Positions 1 to 11,131 of a stretch of DNA of 64,000 nt are shown here, in pieces. Source of the DNA: Lasioglossum baleicum (lineage: Eukaryota; Arthropoda; Insecta; Hymenoptera; Halictidae); assembly GCF_051020765.1 (NCBI RefSeq), contig NC_134929.1, positions 5,755,384 through 5,819,383 of the forward strand. Direction: 5' to 3'. Positions within the stretch are counted from its first letter, which is position 1. Every line of letters starts with the position of its first letter. Under the pieces are notes generated by a model, which did not search any database, was not told where the DNA came from, and saw only the letters and a list, made by a program, of their open reading frames with translations. Position numbers and translations under genes: made by a program.

Positions 1-126
1 AGGTCCATATTCAAGTGCCAGCATATTACAGTGCCGGCTGATGGGATAACTGGTACTGCATACTTGTACGGGGATCTCGACGTCGGACAGTTGCAATTTT
101 CTGTCTTGCTAACTCTGCTCTGTAGT

Positions 127-925
127 CTAGAATACGCTGAGGCTCCCTAATGGGCACGCTCTCTTTTGTCTCCTGTCGACAATTTCGGGCAGCATACAAT
201 CTAAATAAAACTGCAACAATTTTGGCTCCATTTCGCGTTGCCAAAATTCGTCGCCTCTGTCAACTCGAATTGACTTTATCCCTTTTCTTGTCCACACAGC
301 AAATAGGCAGTATTTTCTGCCCGTTATGTGCAATTGTCCTTGCACTTGGTAGTAGTACCGGTGTGTTTTACGCATTGCGCTATCCGCGCGTACTACCTGT
401 AAATATTTCTTTGACGACTTGTACTGTATGCAGTGCCTCTTCTGGCGTTGCTTTTTCTGCAGTTATCGGGCGCTTTATTTCAACAATGCCGTCGTCATCG
501 ATCATACCATCCGGTGATGCTCCCAAATAGGGTATCGGTGCGTCGATGAAAATGCCGCATTTTCTGATGCGTATACCCTCCTTTTCCGATAATTCTTTGC
601 GAGCAATATCTTCGTGCTTCTGTCCGTCTCTTACGGCAGGAACGTCTAGAAGCTTTGGCAAGAGCAGTCTATCTACCAGTTTTGCACACAGCGTTGATTT
701 GAGTCGGGTGCACACTGCGCCAAAGTTTGACGCTGTCAAAAGCTTTGACTTCTGCTCCAGCCAGAGTTCGTTGTCGCGCTGATCAATGGTATCCTGCTCG
801 ATCTGTTACCTATTTTGCTGCGCTGCCTTTAGCGTTCCCATTTGGGTGGTCATGTACAGGTCAAGCATCGGTTCAGCCATGTCTGGCTTTTCTGCATTCG
901 GTCCGTAATCGGAATCCTTGGCGCA
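127..925 (-). pseudogene. Decayed YqaJ-type (lambda-exonuclease-like) nuclease
   Basis: Reading leftwards from about 925, the minus strand gives a continuous protein-like frame with a LWLEQKSKLLTASNFG segment, then GASPDGMIDDDGIVEIKRP (Asp then Glu-X-Lys of a PD-(D/E)XK nuclease core), then YYYQVQGQLHITG. This order is typical of the YqaJ/viral recombinase exonuclease family, which resects DNA ends and occurs in insect genomes mostly inside mobile or virus-derived genes. It is broken twice: a TAA codon in frame at 806-808 and a frameshift near 375-400, between the EIKRP and the YYYQVQGQ segments. I therefore call it a pseudogene fragment. No flanking repeat identifies the element that carried it. 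The family call is fairly sure; the carrier is unknown. Confidence 0.7.
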
Positions 926-1598
926 TTAGGGCGACACCGGTATCAATAGGTTTCCGCATTACCACGGAGGTACTATCGTCAATGCGTTTTTCCCCAGTGG
1001 TATCCCCTGTAGGCCTATTCCACTATGTCGTATGATGATTCCGGAAGAAAAGTTTGAAAAATAAACTAGCAAGATTAATTTGAAAAATAGTGTGGGATAA
1101 AAATAACTGACTACGTGCAGGGAGAAATAAAACAGTATATATATATATTTAAAAATAAAGACAATCAAAACAGTTATACACAACGCGATTGACCGCACCT
1201 CGCAGGTCAAAACTCAACGTAATATGTACTCGTTACTCTTAACTTTGACCGCAACTAGCAGGCCGAAGTTGTCTCACGTGCGCTTTTCTCTCGACTGCCT
1301 CGTCGTTTTAAGAAAACGCGGCAAGCTCGCACTCTATGCACACACGCACATACACACAAACACACACAGACACACACATACAGTTCCTTAAAGCTAAACA
1401 GTCCAATGCTGTATCCAGCCGAAGAGTATCGGTCCTCGACGGCGCCGAAATCACTCGACGGGGTGTCGTTTTCGTCTCGACGTTTCGACACGGTCCCGAC
1501 GCCCGACATCCGACACCACAATAGTTTGGCATCGCTGCTCGCATCGCAGACGATAGAGACGCATCATTCAACCGGGTGCGGTTTTCCGATTTAATACT
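926..1598. other. Non-coding stretch with simple repeats
   Basis: I see no credible gene. It holds an AT-rich tract near 1130-1170 and a CA-repeat at 1336-1381. The short cysteine/valine-rich ORFs here are the CA-repeat read in other frames. Confidence 0.6.
1336..1381. repeat. (CA)n microsatellite
   Basis: Interrupted CA dinucleotide run read directly from the sequence. Confidence 0.85.
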
Positions 1599-2234
1599 CC
1601 GCATAATTTAAAAATTATTAAAGATGTATTAAGGCGGAACGGTTACCCGGTTGAATTTACTTCTCGTATAATCAAGGAACGCATTTTTGATATTTATCAC
1701 CCTCTTCTCGTCGATAAACGAAAAGAGGAAAAATTCAAAAATGCGGGTCCAAAAAACTGGAAAAATACTGTTGTCGTCCCTTATGTTGAGAACATATCTG
1801 AAGACATAAGGAGGATTTTTAGAAAAATAGGAATGCATACAATATACAAGATACCTCAATATATTAAAACGTTTTTTCCACCAATTAAAGATAAACTACC
1901 ACTTGGTAAAAACTGCAATGTGGTATATTTAATTCCATGTAAGGGATGTAGTCAGGTTTACATAGGACAGACATCTAGGTTATTAGAGACAAGAATAAAA
2001 GAACATAAACGGAACATTTTTTTGAACCCAACACAACATACGGCACTAACTAAACACTCTATGGAGTATGACCACGCCTTTGACTTTGAAAACGTTAAGG
2101 CAATTGAGATAGAAAGTAATTTGAACAATAGGATTTTGCTGGAAACGATTCATATGATTAAACATCATAGCGTGAATCTTAGGTATGAAACTCCTACGAT
2201 TCAAGAATATTACGCAACACTACTGAATCAGTAG
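1599..2234 (+). pseudogene. Penelope-like element, C-terminal GIY-YIG fragment
   Basis: One open frame runs from about 1599 to the stop at 2234, about 211 codons. The first part (LRRNGYPVEFTSRI, then NAGPKNWKNTVVVPYVENIS) matches the thumb/linker region between reverse transcriptase and endonuclease of Penelope-like retroelements. The second part holds the GIY-YIG endonuclease: the linker cysteines in YLIPCKGC, then VYIGQTSRLLETRIKEHKRN. This nuclease nicks target DNA for priming. Nothing upstream resembles the reverse transcriptase, so the copy is 5'-truncated near 1596, as is usual for dead Penelope copies. I see no stop or frameshift in the remaining part. The annotated beginning is simply where homology-like sequence starts, not a true start codon. 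Confidence 0.8.
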
Positions 2235-2597
2235 TGTGTTATGATGAATCACTTCCTAATAACAACTATTTTCCTATTACAAGTTACATAAATTACATCT
2301 TTATCAGATATTTAATAAAAGTTTTTCATCATATGGTCACGAATATGTTGTAAATTTGGGTTTTTGACGTTTTTCACGGTTTGAAATAACCGCCAAATAT
2401 CGATCGACGATTGACTTTTGTTTTGATCGATCGACCTGTTGCGTTCTGTGTCTATTGACTTCGATGGTCTATGATCCAGTATCCTGTCTGACGACATGAA
2501 AACAGCATGTGCTAAGACAATTTCAATTCCGTGTTTATAATCTTTATAAAGCAATGTAAGTAAATTATTGCAGTATCTTCCCCGACGGCACACCGGC

Positions 2598-3890
2598 TCG
2601 GTTTCAGCCTGGCACCTGTGCACAAAAGGGCGCGATTTTCACCTGCCGAGGGCTCCGAGCCCAGGGCCTGCCGGCCGGTCTAGGATTCAGCCGATTTGCA
2701 AGATTGCAAGGGTGCGAGATTCGCGTTCTCATTGCGTGATAATACAAACACGGGTTTATTCAGGAATCAAAAACGCCAGATAAAGGTAAATCTAGGCAGC
2801 AATCGCCCTCAAAGGTCTTATTTATTAACTTATTATACTTTTGTCGGTAACAAGGGAGACTGCTACGCATTTGCAAAGTACTACCATATTGATGCGACCC
2901 GCCCTGTGTCGCGCATGCGCGAGAAAAGTTGGGCCCAATCGAAGCACTGATTGGCCACATTAGTGTGATACCGTGCTGCCCTCTCAAAAACAAGCTGAAT
3001 CCAGTGTGCCCAGATTCCACGTTTTTTTTTCGCGCATGCGCGTCAAACCAGTAAGGGTGAGCGCATACTAGAGGGTCTCGAGAAGGCCGCGGAGCTTTGC
3101 TCTCCGTCTACCTGCTAGAGATTTGTTGCCGGATGGACTCCTTGCTCCCTTCCTCCAAGGCCCCTGCCTTCTCGAAACGATCCGCGGCCTTCTCGAGACC
3201 CTCTAGTATGCGCTCACCCTAACGTAGCTATGTTGCGGCCGATGCGATGATGTAGCAGAGCCCCGAGGCAGCTACAGTCTAGCGAACTAGTCGGTCTAAC
3301 ATCTTAAAAAAATTCAAGTCCTTTGGACCAATTTCTAAAAAGTTATGCGATTTTTAAGCGTGTCCACTTATTATCGCCGCTGAAGAAGTCGTGTATTGAA
3401 TTGTCCAACAATTTTGAATTTAGACAATGCCTTAGACCCTTCTCTTGCACACAAAGCCAAGGCTTTATGATATATTTTTATTTTTATGCACCTGTCGGTC
3501 CGGTATCCGGCGCTATAAACTATAAAGGTCTTTGCAGTCGCGAAATCCCCATCCTCTAAATACAATAGAATAAGTCGGAATTATTTTATTATCTGAATAT
3601 ATATATATTATATTTCAATATTTCATATGTATATACGAATATATATACAAATACACTTGTCATTCATTCGTTTTTCATAATCAGTTCCATTCGGCATGGC
3701 GCTCAAGGTGCCACATTTCCTCGCGAAGCGTACTTTACTGAGGCTGAAAAGTCGCGCATGCGCGAAAAAAAACGTGGAAACTGGGCACACTGGCTGAATC
3801 CCAGCCCGGCCGTCAGGCTCTGGGCTCGAGCCCCTGACAGGTGAAAATCGCGCCCTTTTGTGCACAGGGGCCAGGCTAAATCGTCCTGAT
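2598..3890. repeat. GC-rich inverted repeat pair, left arm interrupted
   Basis: 2598-2692 and 2990-3042 together are matched in inverted orientation by about 3740-3890. Shared parts include CACAAAAGGGCGCGATTTTCACCTG and the CGCGCATGCGCG palindrome next to a T/A run. The left arm is split by about 300 bp (2693-2989) that resembles 24826-24955 at roughly 70 percent by eye, so that insert is itself a dispersed repeat. The centre holds a MITE (3055-3219) and AT-rich sequence, with no gene. The element type is unknown. Confidence 0.65.
3055..3219. mobile_element. PIF/Harbinger-type MITE, copy 1 (TAA duplication)
   Basis: A 165-bp element with nearly perfect inverted ends of about 38 bp (GGGTGAGCGCATACTAGAGGG... 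and its complement) flanked by the trinucleotide TAA at 3052-3054 and 3220-3222. TWA trinucleotide duplications are the signature of PIF/Harbinger. A 304-bp relative lies at 15528-15831 and shares the GCTAGAGATTTGTTGCCG and CGATCCGCGGCCTTCTCGAGACC segments. It is non-coding. Confidence 0.75.
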
Positions 3891-4157
3891 TTGGTCTCAA
3901 CGCTGAGCCAAGCATTGCGTTAGCCCGTAACGTGTCGGGCTGGGGCTCGGCTAGTTGGGTCCGGCGGTGGGCTCGGGCAGACTGTGCTGTGTGGGTTGTT
4001 ACATTTTTACATTCTGGTTACGCAGATATTTTAAAGTTTCTGGTTTTTACATTGTGAAAATATATTTTTCAGACACAGTTTTTCTACTTTCTTGAAAATG
4101 ATCTGAATTAAGATCGAAACGTTGAAAGTTCCAAACTAACGTGCAAATTTTGCTTTT

Positions 4158-4849
4158 TACCACGTTTTTATTAGCTCGCTTTCTTGTTTGTTTGTCTGTT
4201 TGTCTGTTTGTTCGGTGGCAAATTTTGCAATTGATTTTAAACTAACTTCCTGATGAGCTAGAGACTTGAAATCGGTTACATGGCTCAGAACTGGATGACA
4301 ATGCATTATTCAAAAAAAAAATTTCTAAAAAGTCTATCCGTTTCGGAGATATAACAATTAAATATTTACCTGTTCACCCCCCCGCGAAACCTACGTCATC
4401 GCGTTCAGCGACCGCCACGCCACGCGACAGCGCTCCCTACTCCACTACCCGTTCCCTCTCTAACTCATCCCCACTCCACTGACCCGATTCGCACCGAAGG
4501 AGCTCAGTGTGCGTCCGTGTGTGTCAGTGTGCGTTTGAGCTCCGTGCGGTCTTTACAAAGTTACTACGTATTATTATACTATAATGTTTCTTTACCAATC
4601 GAAGGGACAGTTACACCGAGATTTTCGGTCGAACCCTTATCTTTGACATTTTACCACGGCGTTCGTTTTCGATATGACGCGTCGCAATACCGTCTGAAAT
4701 TTACTACATGTCTCTGTTATAATCTCATCAAAATGTTCAAAATCGATTGTAAAATTTCACACATACAAGACTAAAAAGCAGAAAATAATTATTTAAATAA
4801 AAATAAATTTTTTAAAAATACCACGTTTTTAAAACGGACTAAAAAGTAT
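4158..4849 (+). repeat. Dispersed repeat family A, copy 1
   Basis: Begins TACCACGTTTTTATTAGCTCG and ends near a second TACCACGTTTTT (about 4819-4832). The whole unit recurs at 10609-11131 with small deletions. It carries a (TTTG)n-like run, TTTGTCTGTTTGTCTGTTTG. It has no open frame of substance, so it is probably a non-autonomous element. 3891-4157 to its left and 4862-5183 to its right look non-coding; the latter contains a partial tandem duplication around GTCACAGGTAAGTTTTTATTTTAT. Confidence 0.7.
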
Positions 4850-5183
4850 ATATATATATATTAATTTATGTATATATTAATTTATGTACATATCGGGGAC
4901 CGTACAAATAAGCTTACGTTAGTTTAGCACACGCTTGTGCACGTGTTTGTAATATAAAAACCGTGTGTGAATGATCCGGTAACTTCAGCCACCTGTCACA
5001 CGATTGTATTGGTGAAACTTGTCACTGTCACAGGTAAGTTTTTATTTTATTGATATGATATAATTTCCATTATTTGTAACAATATGTTGCCATTTTTCAG
5101 GTAACCTGTCAATTCCTGATTTGCGATGACTTGGTATTGTGTTGGTAAAACTTGTCACTGCCATTTCAGGTAAGTTTTTATTT

Positions 5184-5197
5184 TATTTATATTAATA
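5184..5197. repeat. 14-bp target-site duplication of the L1-like LINE (left copy)
   Basis: TATTTATATTAATA is repeated exactly at 10020-10033. The two copies bracket the LINE and fix its ends at 5198 and 10019. Confidence 0.9.
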
Positions 5198-5333
5198 TGT
5201 ATGTACTTTATTGATTCCCCTTAGGGTTACAATTTTTCTACATTTTCACCTCAACCATATTTCCTACTTTACCCGTTTCCCGTCTTCCTAAAATAACTTA
5301 TATCCTACCTTATATCTATGCTTATATCTAAAT

Positions 5334-5372
<39 letters not shown>

Positions 5373-5480
5373 CGAGAGAGAGAGAGAAGCAAACTATATA
5401 CAAAAGACGCTATGTACACTATTTACACAGATTTACATACCTTAACCTATCACTTAAGCTTTAAATCTTACATACTAATC

Positions 5481-8400
5481 TTACATGCTAAAACGGGCCT
5501 CCTCTTCCGGTTGCTTATCATTCATTCCATTCTTACCATTCATACCATCCATTCTTTCTCTCCATTCCTCTAATTTCCTCAGCCACTCTTCCCCACCCCC
5601 TTCATCTTCTAACACTTTCTCTATCCACTCCTGCCAGCCTTTTTCTTCATCTACTCTCATACATACCTCCCATACATGTTCCCATGTTTCCCTCTCCCAA
5701 CCACACACTCTACATTTTTTCTCCTCTTCATCCTCCCAGTACTTCTCCCCCCTCATTCCATTGCCTAGTCTAAATTTCGCCATTCTCTTCCATCTACTCT
5801 CCCCCCACCCTTTCTTTAGATATCCCGGCAGCCCCTCACCCTTTACCCTCCCATACCAACTATTAAAATTCGCGTTCCTAATTCTTTCCCATCTTTCTTC
5901 ACTCTGTTTTATCTTCTCCCTTCTTATTATTTCTTCGCTTAAGGACTCTTGCCTTTCCTCTATCAGTTTCGAAATCTCCTCTTCCGTCCACCCCCTCTCC
6001 CTAAAGAAATCCCATCTCTCTTTTTCCCATCTGTCCCTCTGCCCTCCCTTTCTATCTCTTCTTCTCAATTCCTCCCAGCATAGGCGCGCTAACTCCCCTC
6101 CCTTACCTTGCCCCAATTTATTCTCATACCCCCATGCCCTTATGCCTGCCCTCCCTCTAAGTAGTTCCCTTTGTAATTCCTCCCTTACCATGTACCCCGG
6201 CGTAAATTTACCTACTCCTAGCAACCATCTCAAATATCTTTCTTGAAGTCTCTCTAGACCTGCCCTCTCCTTCCAGCCCCATATTTCTACCCCATAGCTT
6301 ATCACCGCCCATATTAATCTGTCGAATAGCCATAATCTCCTACCCCAATCTTTGGCAAATCTCCTTTTTCCTATCGCCCATATTTGTCCCATAGCTGCCG
6401 CCCCTTTCCTTAACCTCTCCTCTACATGAGCTCTTTGACCCCCATCTCTTGTAATCGTGTAACCCAGATACCTGTATTCTTTTACCTCTTCTAACACTTT
6501 CCCTTTCCACCTCCAAGACATTTTTTTCCACCTCCCCCCACCTCTTCTGCATCTCATCACCTTGGATTTCTCTGTGTTGAGTTCTAGTCTCTTCCCTTCC
6601 AGATATCTCTCTAATACCCCGATCATGCCCCTAATATCATCTTCGCTTTCCGCTAGCATGGCCACGTCATCGGCGTATGCCAGTGTGAAAACTTTTCTAT
6701 CACCCAGCTTTACCCCACCCCAACACCCCTTCTCTAACTCCTCATCCAAGTCCGCTAGTAGCAGGGTAAATAGTAGCGGGCTTAACGGGCACCCCTGCCT
6801 TACCCCCCTTGTAGTCCAAAAGTTGTCACCTTCTTCCTCCCCCACTTTCACCCTACTTTTAGTTTCCCTTAATACCTCCTCACACCTCTCCACCAACCCT
6901 TCCCTCACCCCTCTTATCTTCATTGCCCTTATTAGTACATCCCTGTTCACAGTGTCAAATGCCGCCTTTAAGTCCACAAACAATATAACTAACTTCCTTA
7001 CTTTTCTCTTCACCTGTCTATTTACTAGATAATTAAGCACGTAAATGTTATCAATACATCCTAATCCTTTTCTAAAACCGGTTTGGCTTGCCGGCAACAA
7101 ACTCTTCCCTTCCACCTCTTGTCTTAACCTTTCCGCTAACACCGCCGCGTAAATTTTGTAAGCAGTTTGTGTCAGAGTTATCCCCCTGTAGTTCTCTACA
7201 ACACTACTGTCCCCTTTTTTTGCTACTGGTATACTACCCCCTCTGACCAATCCTCCGGCCATCCCTCCCCCCTCCAAACCTTATTGCACACCCCCATTAA
7301 CCACTCCTCTATCTCGCAACCTCCATATTTCCACACTTCATTCGGGATTCCGTCCCCTCCCGCGGCTTTCCCATCTTTCAGCCCCTTAATTACCCTTCTA
7401 ATTTCCTCTATCTCTATATCCCTTTCCGCGTCCTTTCTTCTTCCCGTTATTTCTCCCCTTCTAACTCTCCATCCCACCCCTCCCAATACCTTCCTAAAAT
7501 GCTCCTCCCATTCTTCCATCCCTATGTTTTTGTCAACCCTTGTTCCCCTCTTTCTTTTCCTATTCACAAGCTTCCAAACCTGACTTTCTGATTTTATTTC
7601 CCCCACCTCCTTTTCCCATTTTTCCCTCTCCTTATTCTTTTTCTCCTCACATAATCTCTGGTATGCTCTTTTCAACTTCTTAAACTCTAATCCCTCCCCT
7701 CCCTTCCTTCTCCAATTTCTTAATTCCCCCCTCACTTTCCTTTTCTCTACTTTACATTCTTCATCCCACCATCCTTTCCTCTTTACTTTATCTTTTATAT
7801 CTACCTTCCCCAGTACTTCCTTTATTTTATCTTTCAATTCCTTCCAATCAGTCTGACTTCCCTCCCCTATGTTTGCCCTTTTCCCAAACTTTTCCCTAAA
7901 GTCCCGTATTCCCTCTTCCGACCAGCAACCCCTACCCTTCTTTTTCCCTTTCCCCTCCCTCCCTCTTTCCTCCCCCGCTTCCCCTTTTAGCCACACTGTT
8001 ATGGGAAGATGATCAGAATCTATTTTGTCCCCTATTTCCATCTTTTCTACTCCTTCTCTCGTTTCCTCGTTCCCCAATATGTAATCTATCACCGAGTTTC
8101 CTCTTGCCCCAACATATGTCCATTCCCCTTCTTCGTCTCCCTTTTTGTTCCCATTCATAATTCCCCATCCTTTCTCTCCCAGGTAACTACACAATTTCTT
8201 CCCATCCCCGTTTAACTTCGTATCCTTTGAGTTTCTATATCCCCTACCCCCCTCCTCCTCCCCTTCTTCTATCTCTCCTCCTTCCCTTCCCGTTCTCGCG
8301 TTAAAATCCCCCCCTATTAACACCCTTACCCCTCACTGCACCTCCCACTTGTACCCCTTTGGAAGCCTATATCTTATTCTATTCCATCCCTTTTCCTCTA

Positions 8401-8581
8401 GCCACGTCTCTAGTAATATAATCACCTCCCACTCTTCTATCCCTCTCCAAAAATCCTCCCCCTTATTAGTCAGTCCTGCCACATTCCAGAATCCTATCCT
8501 ATAACCTGAATTATTCCTATTTTCCCAACGTACCCCCCCCCCTGATTCCTCCCTTATTCGTTTCCCTGTTCCCCCTCCCAT
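5481..8581 (-). pseudogene. LINE ORF2: endonuclease plus reverse transcriptase, disrupted
   Basis: ORF2 starts at an ATG at 8581, inside ORF1. The first part has the apurinic-type endonuclease beginning (GFWNVAGL, then VIILLETWL). After PKGYKWEVQ comes a TGA (about 8333), directly followed in the same frame by LIGGDFNARTG, so the middle of the endonuclease is missing, roughly 60-100 residues by comparison with the family. The endonuclease ends with YVGARGNSVIDYIL and SDHLPI. A frameshift near 7240 separates it from the reverse transcriptase (GDSSVVENYRGITL, FVDLKAAFDTVNR, GVRQGCPLSPLLF, the catalytic AYADD, then YLGYTITRDG). The C-terminus has a Cys/His cluster, CRVCGWERETWEHVWEVC. The enzyme nicks DNA and copies the element RNA. 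This copy cannot make a full protein. Confidence 0.85.
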
Positions 8582-9657
8582 TTTTCCTCTATTTCATCCC
8601 ATTTTCTCATTTTTCCATTTACCCATATTTTCATATACCCTACCTGTACATTTTTACCATTCATCCTTTCTTTTTCTGCCTCTCTATCTATTTTCCACCT
8701 TGCCCTCCTCTCCTCTTCTGTAAGATCGTCAGCTATCAATTCTTCTTGCCCCCTAAGCTTTTTCTTGCCCTCCATTACCCTTCTTTTGTTTTCTCTGTCG
8801 GTCAAGTTCACGAGTACCATACCCCTTCCGTCTTTATCTACCTTCCCTATTTTCCTAATCTCCTTAATTCCCTCTTCATTCAGTTCCATCTTTTCCCACA
8901 GTCTCCTAATCTCAACTTTTAAATCTTTTCCCTCCACCTTTATCCTCCTAACTATTATGTTGTTCTTCTTTTCCTCTCTTTCTCGTTTGTCCTGCCTAAT
9001 TTCCAAAATCCTAAGTCTTCTCCTATTCTCATCTAAAGCCTCTTCTCTCCTTATTTCATTACCCTCCCCCTTTTTTCCTATCCAGTCCTCCACTTTCCCC
9101 AATTTTCCCTCTACTCTATCTGTCCTCTTGTCTGTATTCTCCCACCTACCCTCGTCCCTCTCCTCCCTCCCTAATTCCTCTAGTCTCCCTTCTATCTTTA
9201 TTACCCTTCCCTCTACGCTTTCTATCCATTTCTTCATCCTTTCCCTATTTAACTCTTCCTCCCTCCTCTCTTCCCTCCACTTTTCCCTTTCCTGCCTCCA
9301 CTCCTCTAATATCTTTTTTCCTTCCTCCCTTTCCCCCCTAATCTCTTCCCTCATCCTCTTCACTTCTCCCATTAACCCTCTGAACATTTCCTCCATTTCT
9401 TTAAAAACCCCTCCCCCTTCACTTTTAGATTTTTGTGGAGATCTCTTCGTCGTGTCACTTTTCTTAAAGATTATATTTTCAACTCCCACCTCTCCCTCTA
9501 CTTCCCCTATTCCCCTTTTTCTCCCCACACTGTCCACACTTTCAGTGCTGAACCACCTCTCTATAGTGCTATCCTTTAGAATCAACCCCAATCTTCCCTT
9601 CCCTTCTTTCCCCTCCTCCTTTCCCATCCCCTTGTCTACCTCTACTCTCTCGCTCAT
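8554..9657 (-). CDS. LINE ORF1, coiled-coil RNA-binding protein (L1 ORF1p-like)
   Basis: 367 residues from the ATG at 9657; the frame is open a little further upstream, but without another ATG. The N-terminal third is polar. Residues about 85-250 are a long Glu/Lys/Arg-rich segment with heptad character (a coiled coil for trimerisation). From KKNNIIVRRIKVEGKDL to VLVNLTDRENKRRVMEGKKKLRG it looks like the RRM of Transposase_22/L1 ORF1p, followed by a C-terminal domain around LTEEERRARWKIDREAEKERM. Such proteins coat the LINE RNA and act as chaperones. No zinc knuckle is present, unlike the jockey-type LINEs further right. The frame is intact. The ORF2 start overlaps its end. Confidence 0.8.
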   Translation of the reverse strand: MSERVEVDKGMGKEEGKEGKGRLGLILKDSTIERWFSTESVDSVGRKRGIGEVEGEVGVENIIFKKSDTTKRSPQKSKSEGGGVFKEMEEMFRGLMGEVKRMREEIRGEREEGKKILEEWRQEREKWREERREEELNRERMKKWIESVEGRVIKIEGRLEELGREERDEGRWENTDKRTDRVEGKLGKVEDWIGKKGEGNEIRREEALDENRRRLRILEIRQDKREREEKKNNIIVRRIKVEGKDLKVEIRRLWEKMELNEEGIKEIRKIGKVDKDGRGMVLVNLTDRENKRRVMEGKKKLRGQEELIADDLTEEERRARWKIDREAEKERMNGKNVQVGYMKIWVNGKMRKWDEIEEKWEGEQGNE

Positions 9658-10033
9658 TTTCCCTATACTTCTATCTTCCCACAATTAATAAGACCCTTTT
9701 CAAAAATTCCCGCTTCTTACTCTATCTATCTCCCAGTCACACTTTCTCCCACTAGTTAGCGCCACCTCCCTCCTTCCTTTACCCGCGCCCGCCTGTCAAC
9801 CGCCACGCGAACCTAACCTCCACTTACTTAGTCCTTCCCTACTGCTCCTTCCCTCGCTCCCTCACCCTTAGCCCTATATCCCACTCCTATCCCTACACCC
9901 CACTAACCCCTCACTACCACTTTCTCCACTCACACTTCTTTACCTGCTCTCTTTCACACAAAAATCACGCTCAGCTAGTAACTCACCGCAGCCTCTCACA
10001 CAACCGGAAACGGAAGTCCTATTTATATTAATA

Positions 10034-10608
10034 ATAAAATTTAAAATTTATATTTTATAATTATATAGATAAATATATTGTGATAAATATACATATACAT
10101 ATAGATAAGTATATTGTTACAAATATATTGTTATGTATTATTGTATATATTAGTGTTATACGTATATGCGTGATTGTATTGTATTATACTATGTACCTAA
10201 TGTGTTTGTAATAAATGGAATTTTGATCAATTTAAATGTTAAATTAAAATTAAATTTAAATGTCCTATAAACCTCATATAAATGTCCTGCGTCCTGAATA
10301 TATCCAGCCGTACATCCAAATAACATCCGTATGTTTCCAGATACGTCAGACGATTGTTTAAACAGTTAAATTTTTATTATTTGATCAAATGTTTAAACCA
10401 ATAATATTTGATTACTTAAACGATTGTTAAAACAAATAAATATTTATTATTTAAACAATTTTCGTCGTGTACAACAAACAAATATAAACAATTATCATGT
10501 TATTTGACGAGAAAATATTGTTTTAAATATTACTGACAAATAAATCGAATTACTTTATTAATATCATATTTTTCCTTTCTTTTACCAATTACACTTGTAC
10601 GTACTTAT
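10034..10608. other. AT-rich non-coding stretch
   Basis: Low-complexity AT sequence with ATAAATATATTGTG-like tandem variants near 10065-10160 and GTTTAAAC-type palindromic words near 10355-10450. No gene seen. Confidence 0.6.
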
Positions 10609-11131
10609 TACCACGTTTTTATTAGCTCGCTTTCTTGTTTTTTTGTCTGTTTGTCTGTTTGTTCGGTGGCAAATTTTGCAATTGATTTTAAACTAACTTC
10701 CTGATGAGCTAGAGACTTGAAATCGGGTACATGGCTCAGAACTAGATTACAATGCATTATTCAAAAAAAATTTTTGAAAAGTCTATCCGTTTCGGAGAAA
10801 TAACAATTAAATATTTGCCTGTTCACCTCCCCGCGAAACCCTACGTCCACGTGTTCAGCGCTCCCTACTCCACTAGGCGTTCCCACTCTGACTCATCCCC
10901 ACTCCACTGAACGTCGAACCTTTATCTTTGACATTTTACCATGGCCTTTGTTTTCGATAGGACGGGGTTGCAATACCGTCTGAAATTTACTACATGTCTC
11001 TGTTATAATCTCATAAAAATGTTTAAAATCGATTCAAAAGTTTCACACACACAAGACTAAAAAGCAGAAAATAATTATTAAAATAAAAATAAATTTTTTA
11101 AAAATACCACGTTTTTAAAATGGACTAAAAA
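10609..11131 (+). repeat. Dispersed repeat family A, copy 2
   Basis: Second copy of the 4158-4849 repeat, with the same TACCACGTTTTT start, the TTTG-type run and the terminal TACCACGTTTTTAAAA, but with internal deletions. Its end runs into the left arm of the hairpin at 11072-11581. Confidence 0.7.

Larger units (their letters stand above)
5198..10019 (-). mobile_element. L1-like two-ORF LINE with exact target duplication
   Basis: A 4822-bp non-LTR retrotransposon on the minus strand, bounded by identical 14-bp duplications. Order in its own direction: 5' UTR (10019-9658), ORF1 (9657-8554), ORF2 overlapping ORF1 by 28 bases (8581-5481), 3' UTR with TA and GA microsatellites (5335-5385), and an AATAAA followed by a few bases before the duplication, with no long poly(A). 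The full-length 5' end plus exact duplication means integration by target-primed reverse transcription. Coding-strand composition is extremely purine-rich, so the plus strand reads as Ser/Leu/Pro-rich shadow ORFs. ORF2 is damaged, so this copy is not autonomous. A more decayed relative lies at 28720-29982. The clade name is inferred from the ORF1 type. Confidence 0.88.

Noticed and set aside
1255..1604. Cys/Val-rich ORFs on the minus strand
   Set aside because: Generated by the CA microsatellite.
3055..3219. Possible rho-independent-type terminator hairpin
   Set aside because: The window is eukaryotic, and the hairpin is a MITE with TAA duplications.
8765..9688. 307-aa Ser/Leu/Pro-rich plus-strand ORF and similar ORFs at 5485-6246, 6562-7032, 7167-7583 and 28812-29969
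   Set aside because: They are the reverse strand of the purine-rich LINE ORFs; low-complexity, no motifs.
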